Source: Rhizobium terrae
GTDB taxonomy: Bacteria > Pseudomonadota > Alphaproteobacteria > Rhizobiales > Rhizobiaceae
Length of the DNA: 64,000 bases
Direction: 5' to 3'
NCBI RefSeq assembly: GCF_003425685.1
Contig: NZ_QJKM01000003.1
Span: forward strand, 248,001-312,000
Position numbers and translations under genes: made by a program. This document shows positions 45,007-54,131 of this stretch, in pieces. Each line of letters begins with the position of its first letter. Within the stretch, counting starts at the first letter, position 1. Under the pieces are notes generated by a model, which did no database searches, was not told the origin of the DNA, and worked only from the letters and a program-made list of their open reading frames with translations.

Positions 45007-46242
45007 ATGACCACGATCACAGGTGTCCCCGAGTCGGAACTGAACAAGGTTCTGCGCCTCATCGCGCTCGACGGCTTTACCGTCATCTCCATCGACAAGA
45101 AGGACGGCGGCTATACCGTCGTCTATGGTCCGGCTCCTTCCGGATCTGCCAGCGCCCGCACCGCGTGGATGCCGACAAGGCCGCCGGTCGCCAACATGGA
45201 CGAGCCGACGCCGCCGCCGGCGGGCCAGCCCGGCGAATTCGTGCACGCCCGGGTCATCGCGCCGAAGACCATTCTTTACATTGACGGCGCCGGCCGGGAA
45301 CAGGTTCGGGAAAGCGGATCGCGATCGTGGCGCAACTGCAATCCCGGCAATATCCGCAAGGGGGATTTCTCCGTCAATTGCGGCGCGATCGGCGACGACG
45401 GCAGCTTCGCCATCTTTCCCGACGAGGCGGTCGGGATGGCGGCGATCGTCGCCCTTCTCAAAACCGCGTCCTATGCAAGGCTGACGCTCAAGGACGCGAT
45501 ATTCCGTTATGCGCCGCCGAACGAGAACGATTCCGACCAATATGCCCGACAGATCGGGATCGACACCGGGATCGCCCTGACCGCCGTGCTCTCGTCGCTG
45601 ACTAAACCGGAACTGGACAAGGTTGCCCGCACCATCCGGAAGATCGAAGGATGGATCGAGGGAACGGTCCGAGCGAACGCGCCTCCGGCCCCTCTGCTCG
45701 GGCAGGCTTCGGACACTCTTTCCTCGGCCGCATCGGCAGCGAACGACTGGATGACGGTCGCCAGCCGCGAAGCGGCCCTGCCCGCGGTCGAAAGAACACA
45801 ATGGGACGATCCGGGTGAAAATCCCCGCATTCTTCGCTATTTCGAGGTCTGCGCCCCCTGGTTCGATCCCGTTGGCGGCGACGAGGTGGACTGGTGTGCG
45901 GCCTTCGTCAACTATTGCCTCGTCGGCAGCGGCCATATGGGCACCAATCATCCCGGAGCCCGGTCCTTCTACTGGAACAAGAACAATCAGTTCCGGAAGC
46001 TGCCCAGACCGGTATTCGGGGCGATCGGCGTGCGCCGCTATGCGCCCTTCGGCGATCCCGCCTGGGCCACGGGTCCGGGCCATGTGGGCTTCGTGATGCG
46101 CTGGACGGACACCAGCGTGACGCTGCTCGGCGGCAATCAATCCCGCACGATCAAGGAGATGACGTATCCCCTGACCGAAAGGGACGCCTCCGGGGCCGTA
46201 AGCTCCGAGTTCGTCGCTTGGATGATGCCGGTCATCATCTGA
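45007..46242 (+). CDS. Two-domain peptidoglycan hydrolase (phage P5-like + CHAP/TIGR02594)
   Basis: A 411-aa protein with no signal peptide. Residues 1-45 form a small N-terminal module. Residues ~105-185 resemble a phage structural/lytic protein domain (SRSWRNCNPGNIRKGDFSVN, then APPNENDSDQYARQ). Residues ~260-411 are a CHAP-type cysteine peptidase/amidase: VDWCAAFVNYCLVGSGHMG with catalytic Cys297, GPGHVGFVMRW with His359, and GGNQS with Asn377. The composition fits cell-wall lysis, with export by an unknown route. GAAGGAGGAG precedes ATG. It follows the lipoprotein by 70 bp. Confidence 0.82.
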   Translation: MTTITGVPESELNKVLRLIALDGFTVISIDKKDGGYTVVYGPAPSGSASARTAWMPTRPPVANMDEPTPPPAGQPGEFVHARVIAPKTILYIDGAGREQVRESGSRSWRNCNPGNIRKGDFSVNCGAIGDDGSFAIFPDEAVGMAAIVALLKTASYARLTLKDAIFRYAPPNENDSDQYARQIGIDTGIALTAVLSSLTKPELDKVARTIRKIEGWIEGTVRANAPPAPLLGQASDTLSSAASAANDWMTVASREAALPAVERTQWDDPGENPRILRYFEVCAPWFDPVGGDEVDWCAAFVNYCLVGSGHMGTNHPGARSFYWNKNNQFRKLPRPVFGAIGVRRYAPFGDPAWATGPGHVGFVMRWTDTSVTLLGGNQSRTIKEMTYPLTERDASGAVSSEFVAWMMPVII

Positions 46243-46413
46243 GTGCCGCACCGGCAGCGGCAGAGCTCCGGATTCTGCGATAATCTGCGGCGTTACTTCT
46301 TTGTTCAGTATAAGCGCAGGACAATTCCGGAATCGCGGCTCGGTCAATACTTTCTTATTGGAGCGCGGGGATAGTACAGCCATTCGATGATGGACTAGGC
46401 TTTACTAAGCTCG

Positions 46414-48411
46414 ATGGAAGCGGAACTCAAGACCGGCCGCACAGATCCGGCCCTCGCATTGGACGTCAAACGCGCCCAGGCAGCGACGATGCTCGAAAGG
46501 CTGCTGTCGACGGTCCTAACCAATGCCGGCGTGTCGGCATCCGCATTGTTCGTCGTCGGTGTGAGCCGCGAGTTCGGTCTGCCTGCAATCGCCTGGTTTC
46601 TGGCCGTCATCGCCAGCTTGATCCTGCGCGTCGCCATGGCCTCCATTCTGAAACGCTGGGAAACCATCGACCACTCCCCACAGGCGGCATTGGACGCGAT
46701 GACGGTGGGCGCACTCCTGAGCGGCATCGCCTGGGCCTGCCTTCCCCTGTCGCTGCCGGGTTTCGAGGCGATCGGCCGGGATGGCGCGCTCTATCTGATG
46801 ATGCTGGGGATCGCCACCGGCGCGGTGCTGATGGGGGTCGGCTACAGTCCCATTTCGCTCGCCTTCGCGCTGCCGCCGCACGCTTCCGTGATCCTGTCGT
46901 TCGCATTCAGCGGCAGTCCCGGCAGCTGGCTGCTGGCGCTCAATGTCGTTGCCCTGGCGATCATCCTCATCCGCAGCAGCCGTATGAGCCAGGCGATCTT
47001 CGTCGGCAATGTCCTCGGCAAGCTGCAGGCGACGGCGCTCGCCGATTCCCTCTCCTCCGCCAATGGCGACATTCTGCGCGCCAACTACCGGCTGAAAGTG
47101 CTGGCCAGCTGCGATCCGCTGACCGGGCTTGCCAACCGCGCCGCATTCAATGCCGCGCTGAGCACGTGCATAGCCGAAGCGCGCCAGCAGGAAGAGCAGC
47201 TCGCCCTGCTGATCCTCGACCTCGACCGCTTCAAATCGATCAACGACACGCTCGGCCACAGCGCCGGCGACACGTTGCTGATCGAGGTGAGCGAAAGGCT
47301 GCGCTCGGCCGTCGACGGAAAGGGCACCATCGCGCGTCTCGGCGGCGACGAATTCGCCGTCATCGTCGGCGGGCCGGATGCAGCCGGACGCAGCCGCCGG
47401 CTGGCCGAAGCCCTTCTCGAACGCGGCCGCCAGCCGGTCATGCTCGACAAGCAGCCGACCGTCGTTGGAACCTCGATCGGCATCGCCGTCTTCCCGGACC
47501 ACGCGGATACGGCCGAGGACCTGTTCGTCAGCGCCGACATGGCGCTCTACCGCGCCAAGGACGGCGGGCGGCGCCAGTGGCGCGAATTCGAACCGGCCTT
47601 CCGCTCGCAGGCCGACCGCCAGCACCAGATCGAACAGGAGCTTGCCGACGCGCTCGCCGAGGGCGGCGTGGAAGCCTGGTTCCAGCCGCAGATCGACCTC
47701 TGTTCCGGAAAGATCACCGGGTTCGAGGCGCTGGTGCGCTGGCACCATCCCTATCTCGGGCCGATCTCACCGCCGGAAATCGTCGCCGCGGCGCAGGCCG
47801 CCAATCTTGCCGACAGGCTGACGGCGACCGTCGCGGAAGCCGCCTGCCGGCTCCTGAACCGACTGCCAGGGCTCGGCCTGCCGCAGGCGACGGTGTCGAT
47901 CAACGTCTCGCCGCGCGAGTTCGGCCTCTATTCCGTCACCGACGTGCTCGACTGTATCACCGAGGCGCATCTCATCGATCCGTCGCTGTTCGAAATCGAG
48001 ATCACCGAGGAGGCGATCCTCGACACGCTGGTCGCCGGCGAGCAGCTGAAGCGCATCGAACGTTCCGGCTACAAGCTGGCGGTCGACGATTTCGGCGCCG
48101 GCCATTCCTCGCTCGCCTATCTGATCTCGCTGAAGGTCGACCGCCTGAAGCTCGACCGCCGCTTCGTCGCCGGCATCCATCGGAGTCGCCAGAACCAGGA
48201 GATCGTCGGCGCGCTGGTCGGGCTCGGCCGGGCGCTCTCCATGGACGTGGTGGTCGAGGGCGTCGAAAGCGAGGAGGAGGCCGCCGTGCTCCGAACCCTC
48301 GGCTGCGGCGTCGCCCAGGGCTATTTCTTCGGCCGCCCGATGCCCGCCGAACGCCTCCCCGGCTGGATCGAAAGCCGGCGGGCGCTGGCGCAGCGGCGCG
48401 ACGTGGCGTGA
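46414..48411 (+). CDS. GGDEF-EAL cyclic-di-GMP protein, membrane
   Basis: A 665-aa protein. The N-terminal ~200 residues hold five or six helices. A GGDEF domain follows (LDRFKSINDTLGHSAGDTLL and an intact RLGGDEFAVIVGG), then a full EAL domain: GFEALVRWHHPYLGPISPPE, VSINVSPREFG, FEIEITEEAILDTLV, VDDFGAGHSSLAYL and the final KLDRRFVAGI. Both domains keep catalytic residues, so either synthesis or hydrolysis of c-di-GMP is possible. No upstream RxxD inhibitory site is obvious. It is a single-gene unit. Confidence 0.93.
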   Translation: MEAELKTGRTDPALALDVKRAQAATMLERLLSTVLTNAGVSASALFVVGVSREFGLPAIAWFLAVIASLILRVAMASILKRWETIDHSPQAALDAMTVGALLSGIAWACLPLSLPGFEAIGRDGALYLMMLGIATGAVLMGVGYSPISLAFALPPHASVILSFAFSGSPGSWLLALNVVALAIILIRSSRMSQAIFVGNVLGKLQATALADSLSSANGDILRANYRLKVLASCDPLTGLANRAAFNAALSTCIAEARQQEEQLALLILDLDRFKSINDTLGHSAGDTLLIEVSERLRSAVDGKGTIARLGGDEFAVIVGGPDAAGRSRRLAEALLERGRQPVMLDKQPTVVGTSIGIAVFPDHADTAEDLFVSADMALYRAKDGGRRQWREFEPAFRSQADRQHQIEQELADALAEGGVEAWFQPQIDLCSGKITGFEALVRWHHPYLGPISPPEIVAAAQAANLADRLTATVAEAACRLLNRLPGLGLPQATVSINVSPREFGLYSVTDVLDCITEAHLIDPSLFEIEITEEAILDTLVAGEQLKRIERSGYKLAVDDFGAGHSSLAYLISLKVDRLKLDRRFVAGIHRSRQNQEIVGALVGLGRALSMDVVVEGVESEEEAAVLRTLGCGVAQGYFFGRPMPAERLPGWIESRRALAQRRDVA

Positions 48412-48511
48412 TTTCCGGCTCTTCGCCCTCGCCCATATCCGTTTCCCTTTTGTACTGGTTTTGTGACCTCGCCCCCTTCCCTTTCGCGATGACTCCCTCC
48501 ATATTCGCGGC

Positions 48512-51500
48512 ATGGCCAGATCATCGAAAAAATCCCCCGCCCGAAACGCAGGTTTCGAGGAAGTACCGCAGTCTTCATTTGAGGGCGCGCCGCTTTCCGG
48601 CAGCGTCGCCGACTGGGTGAGGCAGCTCGAGGCCGAGGCGGAGGCATCGGGCATCGAAACGCAGCGCGAGATCGCCTCGAAGGCCGGCAAACACCGCAAG
48701 AAGATCGAGATCGCCGCCCGCGAGGAGGCCATCAAACAGGCTGCGAAGGACGCGCCGAAAACCGCCCAGAAAACCGCGAAAAACACCACCGCCTCGAAGA
48801 CCGCCCGCGGCGTGTCGATCGGCGCCTCCTCCGATCCGAAGACCCGCGCCCGCGCCGGGCTCAACCCGGTCGCCGGCCTCGACGTCTCGCTGGAAGAGGC
48901 TCAGAGCCTGGCCCCCTCTCTGGCTCCGGGCGCCGTCACCGCCACGGTCGAGGCCTTGTCGAAGCTGATCGAGAGCGGCAATCCGCTGTTCAAGGACGGC
49001 AAGCTGTGGACGCCGCACCGTCCCGAGCGCCCCCAGAAATCCGAGGGCGGCATCCCGATCGAGATGGTCACCGAATACCAGCCCTCCGGCGACCAGCCGA
49101 CCGCCATCGCCGACCTCGTCGACGGCATCAATTCCGGCGAACGGTCGCAGGTCCTGCTCGGCGTCACCGGTTCCGGCAAGACCTTCACCATGGCGCAGGT
49201 GATCGCCCGCACCCAGCGCCCGGCCGTGATCCTCGCCCCCAACAAGACGCTCGCCGCGCAGCTCTATTCCGAGTTCAAAAACTTCTTCCCCAACAACGCG
49301 GTCGAATATTTCGTCTCCTATTACGACTATTACCAGCCGGAAGCCTATGTGCCGCGCTCCGACACCTATATCGAGAAGGAATCGTCGATCAACGAACAGA
49401 TCGACCGGATGCGCCACGCCGCCACCCGCGCCATTCTGGAGCGCGACGACTGCATCATCGTCGCCTCGGTCTCCTGCATCTACGGTATCGGCTCGGTCGA
49501 GACCTATACGGCGATGACCTTCCAGATGACGGTCGGCGACCGATTGGACCAACGTCAGTTATTGGCAGACCTGGTGGCGCAGCAATACAAGCGCCAGGAC
49601 ATCAATTTCGTGCGCGGCTCGTTCAGGGTCCGCGGCGATACGATCGAAATTTTCCCCGCCCACCTGGAAGACGCGGCCTGGCGCATCTCGATGTTCGGCG
49701 ACGAGATCGACGCGATCACCGAGTTCGACCCGCTCACCGGCCAGAAGACCGGCGACCTGAAATCGGTGAAGATCTACGCCAATTCGCATTACGTCACCCC
49801 GCGCCCCACCCTCAACGCCGCGATCAAATCGATCAAGGAGGAGCTGAAACACCGGCTCGCCGAGCTCGAAAAGGCCGGCCGCCTGCTGGAGGCCCAGCGC
49901 CTCGAACAGCGCACCCGCTACGATCTGGAGATGATGGAGGCGACCGGCTCCTGCGCCGGCATCGAGAACTATTCGCGTTACCTCACCGGCCGCCGCCCCG
50001 GCGAGCCGCCGCCGACGCTCTTCGAATACATCCCGGACAACGCGCTGATCTTCATCGACGAAAGCCATGTCACCGTGCCGCAGATCGGCGGCATGTATCG
50101 CGGCGACTTCCGCCGCAAGGCGACGCTCGCCGAATACGGTTTCCGCCTGCCGTCCTGCATGGACAACCGGCCGCTGCGCTTCGAGGAATGGGACGCCATG
50201 CGGCCGCAGACCATTTCCGTCTCCGCCACACCCGGCAATTGGGAAATGGAACAGTCCGGCGGCGTCTTCGCCGAACAGGTCATCCGCCCGACCGGCCTGA
50301 TCGACCCTCCGGTGGAAGTCCGTTCCGCCCGCTCCCAGGTCGACGACGTGCTCGGCGAAATCCGCGAGACCTCCGCCAAGGGGTACCGGACGCTCTGCAC
50401 CGTGCTCACCAAGCGCATGGCCGAGGATCTCACCGAATACCTGCACGAACAGGGTGTTCGCGTGCGCTACATGCATTCGGACATCGACACGCTGGAGCGC
50501 ATCGAGATCATCCGCGATCTGCGGCTGGGCGCCTTCGATTGCCTGGTCGGCATCAACCTCCTGCGCGAAGGCCTCGACATTCCCGAATGCGGCTTCGTCG
50601 CCATCCTCGATGCCGACAAGGAAGGGTTCCTCCGCTCCGAAACCTCGCTCATCCAGACGATCGGGCGCGCCGCCCGTAACGTCGACGGCAAGGTCATCCT
50701 TTATGCCGACACCATTACCGGCTCGATGCAGCGCGCCATGGACGAGACCGCGCGGCGCCGCGAAAAGCAGATGGAATACAACGCCGCCCACGGCATCACG
50801 CCGGAATCGGTGAAGGCGAAGATCTCCGACATCCTCGATTCCGTCTACGAACGCGACCACGTCCGCGCCGATATTTCCGGCGTCTCCGGCAAGGGTTTTG
50901 CAGACGGCGGCCACCTCGTCGGCAACAATCTCCAGGCCCATCTCAACGCGCTCGAAAAGAGCATGCGCGACGCCGCCGCCAACCTCGACTTCGAAAAAGC
51001 CGCAAGACTCCGCGACGAGATCAAACGCCTCAAGGCCGCCGAGCTTTCGGCCATGGACGACCCGATCGCGAGAGACGAGGCACGCAGCCAGGAACGCGGC
51101 GGCAAGAGCGGAACGAAGGGCGGCACCCGCGAATCCCTTCTCCCCGCAGGCGGGGAGAAGGTGCCCGGCAGGGCGGATGAGGGGCAAGTCTCACCCTCGA
51201 CCTCGCTCTTCGCCAAACCCTCCCTCGACGACATGGGCCCGGGCACCGACACCGCAACCCCGCTCTTCCGCAAGCCGCAGCTCGACGACATGGGCCGCGA
51301 CATCGCCGAACCATCCTCGGGTCAAGCTCGAGGACCATCCCTCTTCCGCAAGAACACGCTCGACGAAATGACCGTCGGCCGCACGGAAAAACCCGTCACC
51401 GGGAAAATGCCGCCGAAGCCGGAGGCGGAGGCGGAGGCTGGCAAACGGTTTTCGCCCCTTCTCGAAGGCCAGCCGGAACGCGGTGACGACCCTCGCCCCG

Positions 51501-51616
51501 TCGTCCGCGGCAAGATCGGCGCGGGGAGCTATGAGGGTGAGGGCCAGTATGGTCCGAACGCGGAACAGAAGCGCAAGGGGCGGACCAAGGGCAAGACGGG
51601 ACGGCCGGGGCGGTAA
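48512..51616 (+). CDS. uvrB: Excinuclease ABC subunit B, extended
   Basis: UvrB is the DNA-loading helicase subunit of nucleotide excision repair. At 1034 aa it is far longer than the usual ~670. The core starts near residue 185 ([18 protein letters not shown]) with Walker [11 protein letters not shown]. The beta-hairpin region is [20 protein letters not shown], and the DEAD-type box is [20 protein letters not shown]. Helicase motifs V/VI lie around [14 protein letters not shown], and a UvrC-binding UVR motif near 810-845 ([20 protein letters not shown]). The N-terminal ~180 residues and the last ~190 are extra and low complexity. The tail carries two intergenic-type repeats in frame. Confidence 0.97.
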   Translation: MARSSKKSPARNAGFEEVPQSSFEGAPLSGSVADWVRQLEAEAEASGIETQREIASKAGKHRKKIEIAAREEAIKQAAKDAPKTAQKTAKNTTASKTARGVSIGASSDPKTRARAGLNPVAGLDVSLEEAQSLAPSLAPGAVTATVEALSKLIESGNPLFKDGKLWTPHRPERPQKSEGGIPIEMVTEYQPSGDQPTAIADLVDGINSGERSQVLLGVTGSGKTFTMAQVIARTQRPAVILAPNKTLAAQLYSEFKNFFPNNAVEYFVSYYDYYQPEAYVPRSDTYIEKESSINEQIDRMRHAATRAILERDDCIIVASVSCIYGIGSVETYTAMTFQMTVGDRLDQRQLLADLVAQQYKRQDINFVRGSFRVRGDTIEIFPAHLEDAAWRISMFGDEIDAITEFDPLTGQKTGDLKSVKIYANSHYVTPRPTLNAAIKSIKEELKHRLAELEKAGRLLEAQRLEQRTRYDLEMMEATGSCAGIENYSRYLTGRRPGEPPPTLFEYIPDNALIFIDESHVTVPQIGGMYRGDFRRKATLAEYGFRLPSCMDNRPLRFEEWDAMRPQTISVSATPGNWEMEQSGGVFAEQVIRPTGLIDPPVEVRSARSQVDDVLGEIRETSAKGYRTLCTVLTKRMAEDLTEYLHEQGVRVRYMHSDIDTLERIEIIRDLRLGAFDCLVGINLLREGLDIPECGFVAILDADKEGFLRSETSLIQTIGRAARNVDGKVILYADTITGSMQRAMDETARRREKQMEYNAAHGITPESVKAKISDILDSVYERDHVRADISGVSGKGFADGGHLVGNNLQAHLNALEKSMRDAAANLDFEKAARLRDEIKRLKAAELSAMDDPIARDEARSQERGGKSGTKGGTRESLLPAGGEKVPGRADEGQVSPSTSLFAKPSLDDMGPGTDTATPLFRKPQLDDMGRDIAEPSSGQARGPSLFRKNTLDEMTVGRTEKPVTGKMPPKPEAEAEAGKRFSPLLEGQPERGDDPRPVVRGKIGAGSYEGEGQYGPNAEQKRKGRTKGKTGRPGR
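51136..51186. repeat. Intergenic-type palindromic element inside uvrB
   Basis: CCTTCTCCCCGC (51136-51147) pairs perfectly with GCGGGGAGAAGG (51150-51161) across a two-base loop. It is followed by the usual arm GTGCCCGGCAGGGCGGATGA and GGGGC. This matches the widespread rhizobial intergenic element. Here it is read in frame as part of the UvrB tail (around residues 875-892, [18 protein letters not shown]). Confidence 0.8.
51315..51333. repeat. Second palindromic repeat fragment inside uvrB
   Basis: CCTCGGGTCAAGCTCGAGG is a short dyad of the ATCCTCGGGxxAAGCCCGAGGAT family, also seen at 8257-8357. It is read in frame near residues 934-941 of UvrB. Confidence 0.6.
51562..51616 (+). repeat. Direct repeat, left copy (3' end of uvrB)
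   Basis: The last ~55 bases of uvrB, beginning GGAACAGAAGCGCAAGGGGC, encode [17 protein letters not shown] and the stop. A diverged second copy lies at 52230-52285, so the two flank the gene at 51686-52207. Confidence 0.6.
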
Positions 51617-51685
51617 GGCCACGACCGTTCCGGTGACGGATCGGATGACACGCCGTTGAGCGCGATGGGCCGGAAAGGCATATCC

Positions 51686-52207
51686 ATGGTCGAGCTTTCA
51701 GAGCCGCGGGAGGGCAGCGGGAGCCGCACGGGAGCCCCAGTGGAGGACGATCCGCGTCTTGCCTTCGTCTACGACGAGGCGGTTCGGGGCCTCAATCACC
51801 AGCAGGGTGTGGTGGAAAGCATGAATGCCCGGGCCGGAAGCCTCATCTTCGCCACGGCCTTCGTCAATTCGCTGCTCGGCGCGAGGGCGCTGTCCGACGG
51901 CCTCGGGCCGTGGGACTGGATTGCGGTGGTGCTGCTGTTCTGCATCGGCGGATTGATCGTCTTCATGCTTTGGCCCTACCACCGCTACACGTTCCGCTTC
52001 GATCCCGAGGAATTGCTGGAAAGCTATGTGGACGGCGACAGGCCCTCGACGCTGTCGGGCATGCGCCGTGCCCTCGCCCTTCGCATCAAGGCCGACATGG
52101 CGAGCAACTGGCGGATCATTCAGCGGCTCCGGGTGGCCTTGCAGGCCGCGCTATTGTTGCTGCTGTTCGACATCCTGGCGTGGCTGCTTGCCATCGCACG
52201 GACATAA
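51686..52207 (+). CDS. Three-helix membrane protein, SLATT/PycTM-like
   Basis: A 173-aa protein. An N-terminal helix (LAFVYDEAVRGLNHQQGVVE) runs into SMNARAGSLIFATAFVNSLL, then a second helix pair (WIAVVLLFCIGGLIVFMLWP). A cytosolic loop FDPEELLESYVDGDRPSTLS follows, and a C-terminal helix ends LLLLLFDILAWLLAIART. The motif of a helix plus xARAGxL before the first membrane span resembles SLATT and PycTM effectors of nucleotide-signalling conflict systems, which disrupt membranes on activation. No cyclase or sensor gene is adjacent. GGAAAGG precedes ATG at 51686. Low sequence conservation keeps this tentative. Confidence 0.6.
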   Translation: MVELSEPREGSGSRTGAPVEDDPRLAFVYDEAVRGLNHQQGVVESMNARAGSLIFATAFVNSLLGARALSDGLGPWDWIAVVLLFCIGGLIVFMLWPYHRYTFRFDPEELLESYVDGDRPSTLSGMRRALALRIKADMASNWRIIQRLRVALQAALLLLLFDILAWLLAIART

Positions 52208-52229
52208 CCGACCGCCTTCGTTCCGGGCG

Positions 52230-52285
52230 GGGAGCAGAAGCGCAGAGGCGGAGGAAGGGGAAGACGGGGGCGGCCGGGGCGGTGA
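52230..52285 (+). repeat. Direct repeat, right copy (relic of the uvrB 3' tail)
   Basis: Starting GGAGCAGAAGCGCAGAGGCG, this segment is a close match to the uvrB end. It still reads EQKRRGGGRGRRGRPGR and a stop in the matching frame. It has no start codon and is a relic of the uvrB tail. Confidence 0.6.
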
Positions 52286-52376
52286 CTTCTGTTTTTAATT
52301 TTGCGTAGCACATAGATGGCGAAACATATTAAAACAGCCCGCCGTCTCGATAGCTAACTTCGCCCAATATTTCCGC

Positions 52377-52547
52377 ATGAGTTTTTTGTATCTGCAATTT
52401 AACTTTAGGCGGCAATCGGGGGTTAAAAGTATCGATTTCATTAAAAGAAACTTTGAATGCGAACATTTCAAGGGAGAAGTGGGATTCGTCGCCTTGATAA
52501 TAGGCAATATCTTGGGGATCGTTTTGGGATCTATTGATAAATCGTAG
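52377..52547 (+). CDS. Possible 56-aa hydrophobic peptide
   Basis: A short open frame in the AT-rich block. After a basic stretch (FNFRRQSGVKSIDFIKRNF) it ends in one hydrophobic helix, FVALIIGNILGIVLG. Small hydrophobic peptides of this size can be toxins or remnants. No ribosome site is clear and no relative is recognised. It could equally be chance. Confidence 0.3.
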   Translation: MSFLYLQFNFRRQSGVKSIDFIKRNFECEHFKGEVGFVALIIGNILGIVLGSIDKS

Positions 52548-52625
52548 AGGTATTAAAATACCGTTTCCGCTCCTCGATCACGGATTTAACTGGTGAGCAG
52601 CCGTAATTGATGTGCCATCTTGGCA

Positions 52626-53030
52626 TCATGTAAGACTCGCCCAGCGTAGCCCCCAATTAGACGATAGGTGAAGGGGTGAAGTGCTTGTTTTAAAATTAGA
52701 CGCTATGCCGTCTTGAGAAATGTAAGTGGTTTGGCATATCTGGAGAGAAGCCAAAGTACACTGTGCACGCCCACGGGATTTCTCCACTCTATAGCGGGCT
52801 GCTATAGCAGGAAGATATCCCCCGCTTGAGATTTCTTCCCTTATTCTTTTTGCATATCCATCAATATTGACATGTATATCTGAAAAATCTATCGCGTCCG
52901 GAAAGAAAGAATTTCTGACTTGATGACGAACCTTCTTGCGCCATTTTTCCGTAAGTCTTGCTTGGCTGAAAGTCTTCCTCAGGTCGTGCCACCTAAGAGG
53001 ATACTTCGGGGACTGATTGAAAAGGTGCAT
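52626..53030 (-). pseudogene. N-terminal remnant of a defence-type reverse transcriptase (DRT/Abi-like)
   Basis: A 134-aa frame with an intact start (GGAGGCCTCATG). Residues ~12-45 read WHDLRKTFSQARLTEKWRKK then basic sequence. Residues ~50-85 read FSDIHVNIDGYAKRIREEIS, then SGGYLPAIAARYRVEKSRG. This order of a helical arm, a DxHxNID-like segment and a YxPxxxxxxxVEKSRG motif matches the N-terminus of UG/Abi-type reverse transcriptases up to RT motif 1. After SRG the sequence no longer resembles the polymerase palm, and no YxDD box exists downstream. It is therefore a truncated remnant in a low-GC region. Family assignment is by pattern only. Confidence 0.5.
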
Positions 53031-53269
53031 GAGGCCTCCAAGCTACCAGTTCATACTTGATTCCTCTATGATCGAGACATATCTGTTTGAACAATAGCAA
53101 CTATTTTTTTATTATTTTCTGGGGCGACTGCAGGAAGCCGAATTTGCGCAAATTTCAAACTGATAACGTGGCAGCGAAATCAACTGTCGAAATCTCCCCA
53201 TCCCCCATTAAACCTCCCTCAACCTCCTCATGGCATTGACGTATCAGCCAAACTGAGAAGGAGAGTCCC

Positions 53270-53485
53270 GTGGCGCTGATCGGCTTCAAGAACACCCACA
53301 ACCAGCCCGTCTACGTCAATCCGGACCACGTGGCCTATGTCACGACCTTCGAGGAAGGGGTGACGATCATCGCGCTGGCGGTGACCGGGGCCGGTGGCAA
53401 GCCGGTGGCGCTGTATGTGCGCGGCGATATCGATCAGGTCCAGCACCGGCTCGCCGCGCCGCCGGCCGCCCGCCAGGCCGCCTGA
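53270..53485 (+). CDS. Small conserved protein, FlbD-like
   Basis: A 71-aa protein starting at GTG 53270 after AAGGAGAGTC. It reads LIGFKNTHNQPVYVNPDHVA then VTTFEEGVTIIALAVTGAGG. The NPDHVAYVTT pattern resembles the small FlbD family of flagellar-associated proteins, but the resemblance is limited and no flagellar gene is nearby. Function is unknown. The 646-bp stretch after it (53486-54131) holds no supported gene. Confidence 0.65.
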   Translation: MALIGFKNTHNQPVYVNPDHVAYVTTFEEGVTIIALAVTGAGGKPVALYVRGDIDQVQHRLAAPPAARQAA

Positions 53486-53678
53486 GCCGCCATCGGTCGC
53501 AAACCAGCGATCCGGCGGGGAAGATCACGCCCCGTTTTCCGGCGCTCCGGCACCCATATTTTCAGCCAAGCCTTTGATTTTCCTTCCTCTGCTGCAGAGG
53601 AAAAAATTTTTTCCGCGCCGTTTTCATCCCCGCTCTCAGGACCCCTGCCTATACTGTGCCCGTCCCGTTTCGGATACG

Positions 53679-53745
53679 CTGGCAGGCGTGCCAGTGAGGC
53701 GGGGCCAGCGCGGTGCGGGAGGATAGGACGCAAAGCCTCCCGCAT
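53679..53745 (+). ncRNA. Unexplained structured intergenic segment
   Basis: CTGGCA / TGCCAG (53679-53694) is one hairpin. GTGCGGGAGG (53713-53722) / CCTCCCGCAT (53736-53745) is a second, with a 13-base loop. A perfect TATACT lies upstream at 53650. The second hairpin contains GGACGCAAAGCC, a 12-mer also found in the core of class I c-di-GMP riboswitches, but the required upstream GGCAAACC is absent. The remainder of 53486-54131 is repeats and noncoding sequence. Confidence 0.3.
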
Positions 53746-54073
53746 CGGGTTCGCGGAAAATGGTTTCCCTCCGGCGACACGGGAGAAGCGATGCGGTTAC
53801 GGACCGGCCTTTTCGCTTCCGATGCCCGAAAGAGCGCGCCGGGCGTGCCTGTGCGGCACACATGAGGGCTGACCCGGATGGTTTCGCCGGATTTCCGGTC
53901 TGGATTCCCGGATCGGGTCCGGGGACGAAACCGGCGGCAAAGGACCGTCCGGTCCGGCCTTCGCAGAGGAACCGGAGTCGCGGACAAAAACAGCCGAACG
54001 GGGCGCTGAGAGGTGTCACCTACTACTTAACTACGAGGCAGCTTTCAGCGCCCCGTCCGATCCTCGTCCTCGT

Positions 54074-54092
54074 CCTCGGGTTTAACCCGAGG
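54074..54092. repeat. Perfect short palindrome
   Basis: CCTCGGGTT / AACCCGAGG is a nine-base perfect stem around one base. It belongs to the same family as the repeats at 8257-8357 and 51315-51333. Confidence 0.55.
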
Positions 54093-54131
54093 ATCACCCG
54101 AGGAGAAAACCTGACATCACCAAGGGTTACC

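Noticed and set aside
53760..54019. Plus- and minus-strand frames in the 53.5-54.1 kb gap
   Set aside because: They are arginine- and proline-rich frames over palindromic repeats, with no ribosome site or similarity to a known family.
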